This document shows positions 10,147 to 17,528 of a stretch of 17,528 nucleotides of DNA, piece by piece (within the stretch, counting starts at the first letter, position 1; every line of letters starts with the position of its first letter). The notes beneath the pieces were generated by a model that did no database searches, was not told where the DNA came from, and saw only the letters and a program-made list of their open reading frames with translations. This DNA comes from Alectoria sarmentosa (taxonomy: Eukaryota; Ascomycota; Lecanoromycetes; Lecanorales; Parmeliaceae). The position numbers and the translations under genes were made by a program. Where the stretch lies: assembly GCA_009733775.1 (NCBI GenBank), contig WOGZ01000524.1, positions 1 to 17,528 of the forward strand, in the 5' to 3' direction.

Positions 10147-11549
10147 ATGCCGTCCGATGGCGGCCCTGCTATCTTGGCGGCCTACTGGACCCCTTTCACG
10201 ATTGCGTTCCTTACGTTTTGCGCTCGCATGATTTCCCGCATCAAGTTCGTGAAGTATGTAGGCGCCGATGATTGGGCCATGGTACTCACGATGGTCAGTA
10301 CACCTCGGCTTTTGCCATACAGAAACAACGCTCACAACAGTATCTACTCAGTTCACCGCAACCGTCTCATCTGTATTGATGACGGTTGCCGTACACGAAG
10401 GACTCGGCCAGCATGTATGGAAGCTTGAACCGGAGCAGTCATTGAACGCCGTGACATATAGTTGGATCGCACAGGCCTTTTCCATCTTCACCTTTGCCAT
10501 CAGCAAGATATCCGTCTCACTCTTTCTGCTGTTGCGGGTCGTCGGCGCGGCGAGGTTACTTTGGCACAAAGCTTTCTTGTATTCCGTCATGATCAGTCTG
10601 CTCCTCGTCAACACCGTCGTCGTGATCCTTGTCTTCACCCAGTGCAGGCCTGTTCAGAGGCTCTTCGATCCGGCTTCTCCGGGTCATTGCTGGAACCCGC
10701 AGATCACGACCGTTTACGCACAGTTTGGTGGAGGTATGTACATAACATCATTCTCGGGAGGTCGAACAGATTCCTGTCCGACTGACGGGTTTTCGCAGCG
10801 TTCTCTGCCATGACTGATTTGGGTCGTGTCTTCTTCGCGGTCTGGATCGTTGGCAACCTGCACATGGGGTGGAAGGTCAAAGTTCGTCTTTGCTGTGTGC
10901 TCAGCCTAGGGATCTTGTATGATGTTCTCCTCGGTCTTCGAGATGGCATTTTACTGACTTGCTACAGCGCTGCAGGCTGCGCGGTCGCGAAGACCTACTA
11001 TCTATCGGAGCACGACAATGAAGCAATCAACGATCTCACCTGTACGTGCCTCTGTTTCCACTTGAGTTCCTCTATGCTCGTTCACCATTACCAATTAACG
11101 TTGGACCTAGATGGTCAAACAAACTTGTTGATCTGGACCGCGTAAGTCTCCGCTCACAACACGCAACCAATCCAGAATGCGTCACTAACTCCTACAGGAT
11201 CGAGCAATATGTGATTATCATCGGCGCCAACGTACCGTGCGTGCAGCCACTGGTCGTTTCGCTCTTCCACAAGGTCAAATCGACGTACTCCCACGACAGG
11301 AATACCCACTATCCCCTGGACGACATGAGCGTGCATCATTCGCAATCCCCCGACGGCTCCTCAAATGCCATTCTCGGTCATCACGTTGGAGGAGGCTATG
11401 AAGGAGACTCCATTGTCAGCGATCAAGGTGCCATCAAGAATCATCCAGTCTTTCTAGACTCGGGACCGGGCATTTTAAAGAGGGTTGATGTGGATGTCCA
11501 ATTTGGAGGTGGCTCTCCAGGGCTGAGAAACACATCCAGAATAGTTTAA
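10147..11549 (+). CDS. Rhodopsin-domain (PTH11-like) seven-helix membrane protein
   Basis: This is a fungal-specific seven-transmembrane protein of the rhodopsin-like/PTH11-related family, whose members are membrane proteins of mostly unknown ligand. Six exons were deduced: 10147-10293, 10352-10733, 10799-10916, 10968-11041, 11111-11141 and 11198-11549. Introns are 58, 65, 51, 69 and 56 bp, with branch-like CTGAC, TACTGAC and CACTAAC. The product is 367 residues. Family hallmarks are AYWTPFTIAFLTFCARMISR (TM1 and the following basic loop), VGADDWAMVLTM with D41-D42, LEPEQ...YSWIAQAFSIFTFAISKISV, FTQCRPVQRLFDP...CWNP, and AVAKTYYL followed by TNLLIWTAIEQYVIIIGANVPCVQPL. The tail from about residue 280 is hydrophilic, Gly- and Ser-rich and presumably cytoplasmic. 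No CFEM cysteine domain precedes TM1. Intron 1 boundaries were chosen because they give the family spacing; GTCAGT is a weak donor. A link to the metabolite genes is unproven. Confidence 0.85.
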
Positions 11550-11628
11550 GGAATTTCTCAATGCTTGTCAGGCGTTCTAAAATAGCTGAAGATGGTTCTC
11601 TAATACAATAGTCATGGTCACCATACTG

Positions 11629-11639
11629 TGCGTCCGACG
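11629..11639 (+). repeat. Left copy of flanking target-site duplication
   Basis: TGCGTCCGACG at this position matches TGGGTCCGACG at 12665-12675 in 10 of 11 bases, including an exact 8-bp GTCCGACG. The two copies bracket the inverted repeats described next, as a transposon's target duplication would. Confidence 0.6.
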
Positions 11640-11735
11640 ATTTACTACTTCATACCCCAAACCAGGCGTTTATTACAGATTAATGTCCCAAATTACTGAA
11701 TCATATCTCTTCATCAAGAAAAAGGGGTATGATTC
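11640..11735 (+). repeat. Left terminal inverted repeat
   Basis: This arm aligns to the reverse complement of 12561-12656 over about 95 bp with one single-base gap and mostly transition differences. Shared blocks include TTACTAC, GCGTTTATTA and CTTCATCAA followed by an A run and GG. Confidence 0.7.
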
Positions 11736-11744
11736 GGTAATTTG
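11689..11744. repeat. Hairpin: 17-bp inverted repeat with 22-nt loop
   Basis: CAAATTACTGAATCATA (11689-11705) is the complement of TATGATTCGGTAATTTG (11728-11744) with one mismatch. It overlaps the inner end of the left terminal repeat, so the transposon end itself folds. A transcription-termination role is possible but not indicated by anything else. Confidence 0.75.
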
Positions 11745-11789
11745 TCATTGTAGTGTAGAGTGTAGAGTATGCAAGGCAATGTAAAGTAT

Positions 11790-11925
11790 GCCAGGCATGA
11801 GTGTGATAGCCATGGATATGGTCGCATGGGTATGGTCGTATCGGTATGATAACCATGGCCAGGCATGGGTGTGATAACTATAACCATGGATGTGGGCGCA
11901 TGGGTATGATAACCACGGCCATGCA
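11790..11925 (+). repeat. Tandem duplication, two copies of about 68 bp
   Basis: Copy one begins GCCAGGCATGAGTGTGATA at 11790 and copy two begins GCCAGGCATGGGTGTGATAA at 11858. Both continue through CCATGGAT, GGTCGCATGGGTATG or GGGCGCATGGGTATG, and ATAACCA. Small indels separate them. A shorter GTGTAGA repeat lies just upstream at about 11754-11768. The duplication is inside the putative transposon. Confidence 0.7.
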
Positions 11926-12039
11926 TTGATAATCATTTTGAGAGACCAAACTTGAACCGTAATTCAGATATAAAAATGGTGCGCGAGAGGTTATTCAGAT
12001 CCTGTGACCTGATAAGTAAAATATCACATAACAAAAAAA

Positions 12040-12590
12040 AACCCCTTAACTTCAAAGTGCGTTATACGCGTATATTTATATTTTAAAATATATATACGCA
12101 AATAAACAAACCAATAATTAAATATATAATTAAATATAAAATTATAATATTTTCTTTATTATTATATATAGATAATAATTATAATAATTATTATAAAAAA
12201 ATCTCTTTATCGCTATAATTAAAAAATTACGATAATTATTATTATAAATATAAAAGTATATTTATCGTTGTAAATAATAATTATAATTATAATTATCGTA
12301 AATTAAATAAAAACTATTATTGTAAACAGAATTTAAAAATAAATTTTCATTTTATTAAAGAATATTTTTTAATAAAATATTAATTGCGAGCGAAGATATT
12401 TTTTTACTTTTACAATATCATAAATTATAACGCGATTTTTTTTCTTTATAATTTATATCTTTTATTTAAACTCTCGAAAATAGATTTTCAAATAGTTAAT
12501 AATAAATTATTATATTTCTATTTTATTATCGAATCATATATTTACATTTGATAAATTATTAAATTATATTCCTTTTTTTGATGAAGGGCT
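12040..12590. repeat. AT-rich core of the element, RIP-like
   Basis: Composition is as in the other two AT-rich blocks, dominated by ATAATTATTA-type runs, and no coding frame is present. A perfect 12-bp palindrome, TATACGCGTATA, lies at about 12063-12074 near its left edge. Confidence 0.65.
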
Positions 12591-12656
12591 ATGAAAAAGT
12601 AGTTTGGGGTATGACTTTATAATAAACGCATGTTTTTGGGATGTGAGGTAGTAATT
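12561..12656 (-). repeat. Right terminal inverted repeat
   Basis: This is the inverted partner of 11640-11735. Read on the minus strand it contains ATTACTACCTCACATCCC, GCGTTTATTATAAAGTCATA and CCCTTCATCAAAAAAAGG, each with a counterpart in the left arm. Confidence 0.7.
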
Positions 12657-12664
12657 TGCCCCTG

Positions 12665-12675
12665 TGGGTCCGACG
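12665..12675 (+). repeat. Right copy of flanking target-site duplication
   Basis: TGGGTCCGACG matches the left copy at 11629-11639 with one mismatch at the third base. Confidence 0.6.
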
Positions 12676-13293
12676 GCTGATCGCCTGCCGTTTTGTATGG
12701 GAAACATCGATATCCTGGTAGGGACTCTCTGCATTGCATTCTGAAGAGCACTTTCCCATCAATACGAATAATCGAACCCTTTACTTAGCGCTTATCTATC
12801 CATCATCACATCCTCCCTTTCCCCCCCCCCCGGAAAAGCGAAGCGGCCCCTCGAAAAGGGAGAGAGCAAGAGAGGATTCCACGTACTCACGAGTGACGCA
12901 CCCTACAGACATCGAGATACATGGGCATTTGGAGCGCACGAAACTACGCTCAGCCCCAACAAGCCGAACTCTTTGGAGATGGTACCCTAAATTTATACTG
13001 CAGAGATTCTCGGACGTTGAAGACTAACCCTGTTTGAGGATCGGTGGAGGAGGGTGCGTACAGGTATTATGTTCGTTATTCAGTCAATAAAAATTGATGA
13101 GAAGTAAACAGCGATAGAATAATCATATCAGAATCATTATCTATCATTCACCTAGTGTCTCGTGTCTTTGATTTCGTTGTACGTGTTTTTTTGAACATTC
13201 ATTGCAACGCAAACCCCCAGGATTTTTAATTTTCTGTGCTCAAGATAACTGGAACCTATTGTACCAGGAGATGGGGTCTATGAGTTACCTGAG
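12676..13293. other. Intergenic region with no supported gene
   Basis: A plus-strand frame runs through 12734-13027 but starts without an ATG, contains a run of about 11 C, and looks low-complexity, so I do not call it. The right part (about 13030-13293) lies downstream of the minus-strand monooxygenase stop codon and should contain its 3' UTR and polyadenylation site. Candidate AATAAA-like signals cannot be chosen with confidence. Confidence 0.5.
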
Positions 13294-15518
13294 CTAGCCT
13301 CGCCTCTGTTCGAACGGTACCATGAAGCCAGCGAAGTATCTGTTGACCATATCTAGATCGGTCAACTCGGCGATCGTTCCCACATAACCATCCGGCCTGA
13401 TCACTACCAAGCTTCCTTGATTTTTATCAATCCCACATTCCTGATACGCCTCCCCATGATTACCATGGATGTCCCGGTCGTCCGCATAGACCTTCCAATA
13501 ATCCCACCCAAGCTTTTCGTTCCACGGATGCAAAATTGCCGGCAGTTCCTGCAGCTCGACCTCTGATCGCGCCGACGCGTGGATTGTGATGATTTCGATC
13601 CTGGAATCGATTCCTGCCGACGCAGATCTATATGCGTGTACGAACGAGTGTGCGGATGAAAGCCCTGCTGCCAATTCTTGCAGTCGCGCTGCTTGAGACG
13701 CAAGAGCTATGTCACCCGCGAAAACTAGCACTCTGAAGCGCCCGTCGCTTTTCAAAATTTTGTGGATCTGGGAGGGTACTGCGTCTGCTTGATTTAGGAC
13801 CTGGAAATCGGGCAGCCGCATCCCTGGTATCAACCCATTCGCTTTCTGCAGCGCCGTGGAGCTTGTAGAGTCAACGACGAGTGTGCTGGGAGGATATTTG
13901 ATTAGAAGGCTGGTTGTGTAGGTCATGTTTCGCATGTACATGGCTTGAAATTTGGTCATCCCGTTCGCACACACGTTGCTACCGGGAATCATGGCTTGCT
14001 TGGCCCATGACTGCGCGTAACTCATGTCGAAGGATATTAATTCTTCGGCGACGGGTCGTCGCTCGCTTTCGTAGGTTGAGAGAATCTTGGGATGAACTGT
14101 TTGTTGCAGTGTAGCGAGAAGCTTCCATCCGAGGTTATAGGCTGGAAAGGTATGGTCAGCATTGAGGGGCTTTGTGTTTATCGGGCTGTGAACAAACCGT
14201 CCTGTATGCCAGTGTTCATGCCTTGACCGGCTTTGGGGGAATGCGTGTCTGGAGTGAGGTATTTGTAAGTCGCTCTAGGAAGAATAAAAAAAGACTGTAC
14301 ATGGATATTCTGCGGCTTCTGAAGGGTCGGAGAATAACTTACGGACAGCGTCGCCGGCTAGGAAGAGCCAGTCGTGTATCGAGTATTTTTTGGACACTCT
14401 TTGGCCCACTTGGTACACAGACCACCAGTCGCAGTGATCATAAGTCAGTTCGTAAGGCGAAAGCACTCTCTGAGCTGCCTTCAGAAGCGCATCGACAGAA
14501 TACGCGGATTTGATGGCGGCGCGGTCCTGGTCGGCATTGGCGTGGAGAAGCTGCACGTAAAAGCGGACGAGCCTGTTCTCGCGTGGAATAAGCATCATAT
14601 TGCCATGTCGCACAGATCGAATGACGCAATTCTTGCGGATGTCGGGAAAATCGGTCTTAGGAATGATATCCAGAACCCCTGGACCCGTTCAGTCAGTCTT
14701 CTGCATCCATTCGAAACCCTCGCCGGTCATCTCACCCCAGAGCGAATCTGTCTGATCCCCATCAAAGGGAATGGCAAATCGCTTCCTCATCCAGCTGTGC
14801 GCCCCGTCGCAGGCCACAACGTACTTTGCGCGCACAGCTTCCCTGATACCAGCCGCTGGATCTGATTTCAGTTCGTTGGGCTTTCCTGAGCCTCGCAAAG
14901 GTATGGTCGGGCTGTCATGAACGGAATCGAGCATGACGATGAAAGGGTACTCCTTATGATCACTCAGGGCTGTCTCATTGATGTATATGTCACTTGGCAC
15001 CTTGCCGTAGTCAACTTCGAGGTTTCGGACTCCTTGAATGTTCTCTAGAAGGAGTTGCTCTACCTTGCCTGTAAGAAGCAACTAGATCAGCTTCGGTAGT
15101 TCCAATTAATGGGAGGAGGTGGAGATTCCTCACCTTGGTTTAGAGAGACCTCTCTGATTACCTTCAACCCTGGAACAATATCAGGCATGATACTCGAACG
15201 ACTAATCACGCCGCTCTCATCCGGATCCCAGAATGCAATTTCATTGACCTGGCAGGCCCCTGCATCCACGAGATTGGATATACCCAAAGAGTCGAAGATT
15301 TGCATTGTCAGGCATTTTAAGCCATCAGCTTGGCCTGTGAGCACGATGGCGTTTTTCTTCTCTACTATCCTATACTTGACCGTGCTTTGATTAAAGCAGT
15401 TCGCTAGCATAAGTCTGTAATTTTTCAGCAAATCGGCCTGCCAATACTCGAGCAGCTTCTAATACCCTGTTGGCCCTGAGCCAATGATCAGAACGTCGAC
15501 ATCGTCAGGTAAGAGCAT
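13294..15518 (-). CDS. FAD-dependent aromatic monooxygenase (phenol 2-monooxygenase type)
   Basis: This is a flavoprotein that would hydroxylate an aromatic ring using NAD(P)H and O2. Six exons were deduced: 15518-15466, 15414-15134, 15068-14736, 14678-14343, 14248-14198 and 14141-13294. Introns are 51, 65, 57, 94 and 56 bp, all GT-AG, and the product is 633 residues, the usual length for the family. The FAD-binding fingerprint DVDVLIIGSGPTG (about residues 7-18) is split by intron 1 and continues LMLANCFNQSTVKYRIVEKK. TGQADGL lies at 44-50. The DG motif YVVACDGAHSW is at about 194-204, and the second FAD motif FLAGDAVHTHSPKAGQGMNT at about 328-347. The C-terminal part from about residue 455 (GMRLPDFQVL...) is the thioredoxin-like domain that distinguishes phenol-hydroxylase-type enzymes from salicylate-hydroxylase types. 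There is no signal peptide, so it is probably cytosolic. It is divergent from the methyltransferase gene, which suggests co-regulation. The substrate is unknown; a role in secondary metabolism is inferred from context. Confidence 0.9.
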
Positions 15519-16158
15519 CGTGGGAGTCTTTGAGACACTTTCTGCCTTTAAGCACTTCAACTTTTACGGCGGATGGTCACGTCAATATAAACAGCTTCCT
15601 GCCCCTCTGTCGGCCAGTGGAGGGTTCCACACACAACATGTCTGATAGGTATTGGTCCCCAGTAGGTCCATTCTCAGCTCATCCCAACGGACAATTCCAT
15701 GCCTGATTGTCTAGTCAGCCGCTCTGCGCTACTACGATGGCGCATCCAGGGCGGTGTGGAGAGCCTAAAGTGGTTGGTCCACAAGACGGCAGCCTGCGCG
15801 CAAGGAATTCTGGAATTGCAGTAAGGTAAAGTAGGCAACGGCTTTCGCTTTTGCGGCCGCAAGAGCTGAGTTCGCTCCGATGCAGGGTCAGATAATTTGT
15901 AGTGGGGCCGAATGCCGCCGGTACGGTCAGAGAAAAAGGCTGTTAAAGCTTAAAATGATTTTCAAATGGGTCGTGGGTTCTGAAAGAAAAATCGATCGTT
16001 TAAGATACAGAGAATAATACCGTTTAATTCTAAGAGGGCCGAGACTTGGATGGGAATCAATAAATCAACGAACAAACCCTACATCACTTTGGAAAGGCCC
16101 TTTCAATGAGATATTTGAGTCATTGTATCATCGTCTTTGCAAAGATACGGTCTCCAAA
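15519..16158. promoter_or_regulatory. Divergent promoter region between monooxygenase and O-methyltransferase
   Basis: This 640-bp gap separates two genes transcribed away from each other and should contain both promoters. On the minus-strand side, CAATATAAA at about 15583-15591 is a TATA-like element 67-73 bases before the monooxygenase ATG. TCACGTCA at 15577-15584 differs by one base from the cAMP-response/bZIP palindrome TGACGTCA. ATTGG (15649-15653) is an inverted CCAAT box. No clear TATA box was found close to the methyltransferase start. No coding frame in this gap is convincing. Confidence 0.45.
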
Positions 16159-17361
16159 ATGGAACCCAGTCCAGATTTGATCCAGCATCTCCTAGGTAGG
16201 ATCAGCTCTATAGTACGAACTCATGGAATAGATTGCATACCAGCCGAGACCCGTCAGAACATCATGCAGGTTTCTCGGGATTTGATTGTTGCTGTTCAGG
16301 ACCCTCATGAGACGGCATTCGACCTTACCATGTCTTCATGTACACAAGCATCCATCCAGATCGCGGCACGCATGGGCATTTTCAAAGCATACGGGGAGAT
16401 CGATACGCCTATTATGACAGCTCAGCAGCTGGAGGAGATCACTGGTTCGAGTGCGCATCTGATAAACCGAGTCATGAGAGTACTAGTCGCTAATAACGTC
16501 TTCTCGGAGCCAACGGCCGGGTGCTACGCTCGGACAGTGCTAACTCAATGCTTTGTGAAGCCTCCATTCAGCACCTTCATGTTAGGAACAGCCTCACGCG
16601 TGTGGGAGGACATGAAGATCTTGCCAGACTACCTCGCAAGCCTCAACTTTCGTGACCCTGCGGATGACAATATGAACGTTTCGCTCTCTCAATACCAGAA
16701 CAACACTACACTCGATTACTGGGAATGGCTGGAGAGCAACCCGGCAAAAATGGATGCGTACAACAATACCATGGAGCGCTCGATCGAAGTGGCACGGAGC
16801 TTTGGCAACGGGGGCTTTGCATCCATGTACCCATTCGCAGAAGAGCTTGATCAGGATGTGGCCCCGGAGGATGTGGTCATTGTTGACGTCGGAGGTGGTC
16901 GTGGTCAAGCATTGGAAGACATCCGTACGCATGCGCCTATTCTCAAAGGCCGCATGGTGTTGGAAGATCGGGCTGAAACACTGAAGGACCACATCTGCGG
17001 CGTCGACGTTGAGTGCCTCTCACACAACTTTTTCGAGCCACAACCCATCAAAGGAGCTCTTGCTTACATGTTCCGACACGTCCTCCATGATTGGTCTGAC
17101 GATCAGGCGCGCGAAATCTTACGTCAGACTGTTCCTGCACTTGTGAAGGGACGATCCCGGATACTGATTGCTGAGAGGGTACTGCCGAACCTTGGGTGCT
17201 CTCGGCTGGATGCAACTTGGGACCTGATCATGATGCGTCATTCGGGAAAGGAGCGCACCGAATCGCAGTGGCATGGACTGCTAGGCTCGGTGGGGTTGCG
17301 GGTCAGGAAAATTTGGCCCTTTCAGGGTGAGGAGAGGATTATCGAGGTGGTGTTGGAATAG
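16159..17361 (+). CDS. SAM-dependent O-methyltransferase (COMT-like, Methyltransf_2 family)
   Basis: This enzyme would transfer a methyl group from S-adenosylmethionine to a hydroxyl of a small, probably aromatic, substrate. It is a single exon of 400 residues from ATG 16159; the frame is open further upstream but without another ATG. The N-terminal half is the helical winged-helix-like dimerisation region (ASIQIAARMGIFKAYG, then LINRVMRVLVANNVFSE). The SAM-binding glycine motif is VIVDVGGGRGQ at about residues 240-250, followed by the acidic LED at the end of strand 2. The sequence YMFRHVLHDWSDDQA carries the expected catalytic histidine at about residue 310. The C-terminus RIIEVVLE also fits the family. 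It lacks introns although its neighbours have several, which is common enough in this family. Divergent orientation from the monooxygenase suggests that the two act in one pathway, hydroxylation followed by methylation; that is inference. Confidence 0.9.
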   Translation: MEPSPDLIQHLLGRISSIVRTHGIDCIPAETRQNIMQVSRDLIVAVQDPHETAFDLTMSSCTQASIQIAARMGIFKAYGEIDTPIMTAQQLEEITGSSAHLINRVMRVLVANNVFSEPTAGCYARTVLTQCFVKPPFSTFMLGTASRVWEDMKILPDYLASLNFRDPADDNMNVSLSQYQNNTTLDYWEWLESNPAKMDAYNNTMERSIEVARSFGNGGFASMYPFAEELDQDVAPEDVVIVDVGGGRGQALEDIRTHAPILKGRMVLEDRAETLKDHICGVDVECLSHNFFEPQPIKGALAYMFRHVLHDWSDDQAREILRQTVPALVKGRSRILIAERVLPNLGCSRLDATWDLIMMRHSGKERTESQWHGLLGSVGLRVRKIWPFQGEERIIEVVLE

Positions 17362-17435
17362 AATACAAATGTTTCCAATGGGTCCCTCACTACCGAAGCC
17401 TAGATACAATTCAAAGATACAAGAAAATGCTAGTA

Positions 17436-17452
17436 GGGCGGTTTCGCCGCCC
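17436..17452. repeat. GC-rich 6-bp stem hairpin
   Basis: GGGCGG (17436-17441) and CCGCCC (17447-17452) form a perfect stem around a five-base loop, about 75 bases after the methyltransferase stop. It is more likely part of the repeat at the window edge than a gene-specific signal. Confidence 0.55.
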
Positions 17453-17479
17453 AAAGGCCGTGAACTGTTACGAGCGTAC

Positions 17480-17513
17480 CCTACTCAGCCCTACCGCCTA
17501 CTCAGCCCTACCG
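17480..17513 (+). repeat. Perfect 17-bp tandem duplication
   Basis: CCTACTCAGCCCTACCG occurs twice without a spacer (17480-17496 and 17497-17513). The surrounding tail is rich in GTAGGG/CCCTAC-type words in both orientations, which resembles the end of a repetitive element that continues past the window. Confidence 0.7.
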
Positions 17514-17528
17514 GCCCTAGCGTGGTCC

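Larger units (their letters stand above)
11640..12664. mobile_element. Non-autonomous DNA transposon with long terminal inverted repeats, RIP-damaged core
   Basis: About 1 kb is bounded by inverted repeats (11640-11735 and 12561-12656), and just outside them lies a matching direct repeat. In order it holds the left arm with an internal hairpin, a minisatellite (11790-11925), an AT-rich core (about 12040-12560) and the right arm. No open frame of transposase size is present, so the element is non-autonomous or dead. The right end reads CAGGGGCAAATTACTAC inward, a start reminiscent of hAT termini, and an 8-bp duplication also fits hAT. Long arms with a 9-11 bp duplication would instead fit Mutator-like elements. 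The left end appears to have lost the first 8 or so bases. Many arm differences are C/T or G/A, consistent with RIP after insertion. It lies downstream of the rhodopsin-domain gene. Confidence 0.65.

Noticed and set aside
11154..11345. Minus-strand frame across the last intron and exon of the rhodopsin-domain gene
   Set aside because: The plus-strand splicing is coherent over six exons and matches the family; the antisense frame has no features.
12734..13027. Plus-strand open frame of 97 codons with a proline-rich stretch
   Set aside because: It starts at TTG, and the proline run comes from a homopolymeric C tract. No family resemblance and no splice context was seen.
15459..15461. In-frame TAG right after the GSGPTG motif of the monooxygenase, with a tempting LEAARVLA reading in another frame
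   Set aside because: A 51-bp GTATTA...TTACAG intron (15415-15465) removes the TAG and joins GPTG to LMLANCF...VKYRIVEKK, which fits the family. The other reading needs two frameshifts.
15674..15862. Small minus-strand open frame within the divergent promoter
   Set aside because: It has no recognisable features, has basic low-complexity content, and lies inside a region best explained as promoter.

Overview
The window looks like nuclear DNA of a filamentous ascomycete (Pezizomycotina). Its genes carry many short GT-AG introns of about 47-112 bp, often with CTRAC-like branch sites. It encodes fungus-type families: a PTH11/rhodopsin-like membrane protein, major-facilitator (MFS) transporters, a phenol-2-monooxygenase-type flavoprotein and a COMT-type O-methyltransferase. 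Gene-bearing DNA of ordinary composition alternates abruptly with extremely AT-rich blocks (about 1-1040, 3270-4215 and 12040-12590). In these blocks most remaining C is followed by G, and CpA/TpG are scarce, as expected of repeat-induced point mutation (RIP). No bacterial-style operon, CRISPR array, tRNA or rRNA was seen.

Layout, left to right. (1) An AT-rich block. (2) A plus-strand gene at 1291-3096 for an uncharacterised membrane protein with a glycosylation-rich ectodomain; it carries at least one suspicious in-frame TAG. (3) A short tandem repeat and a second AT-rich block. (4) A minus-strand 14-helix MFS transporter, 4226-5987, three exons, intact. (5) A second minus-strand MFS transporter of a different family, 6290-7982, which lacks the segment for about one transmembrane helix. 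(6) Gene-poor DNA, 7983-10146, holding a diverged inverted duplication at about 9120-9735. (7) A six-exon plus-strand rhodopsin-domain membrane protein, 10147-11549. (8) A probable non-autonomous DNA transposon of about 1 kb, 11640-12664, with roughly 95-bp terminal inverted repeats, a flanking target duplication and an AT-rich core. (9) A six-exon minus-strand FAD monooxygenase, 13294-15518. (10) A 640-bp divergent promoter. (11) An intronless plus-strand O-methyltransferase, 16159-17361. (12) The start of another repeat at the right edge.

The monooxygenase and O-methyltransferase are divergent from one shared promoter, and together they would hydroxylate an aromatic ring and then methylate a hydroxyl. 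With two exporter-type transporters nearby, this suggests the edge of a secondary-metabolite cluster whose backbone enzyme would lie beyond the right end. No polyketide or peptide synthase and no cluster regulator is visible here, so the pathway and product are unknown. The left half, with its decayed genes and RIP-like blocks, looks like a degenerating subtelomeric or accessory compartment. Exon boundaries were deduced by hand from reading frames, splice signals and remembered family patterns; none was tested by alignment or RNA.
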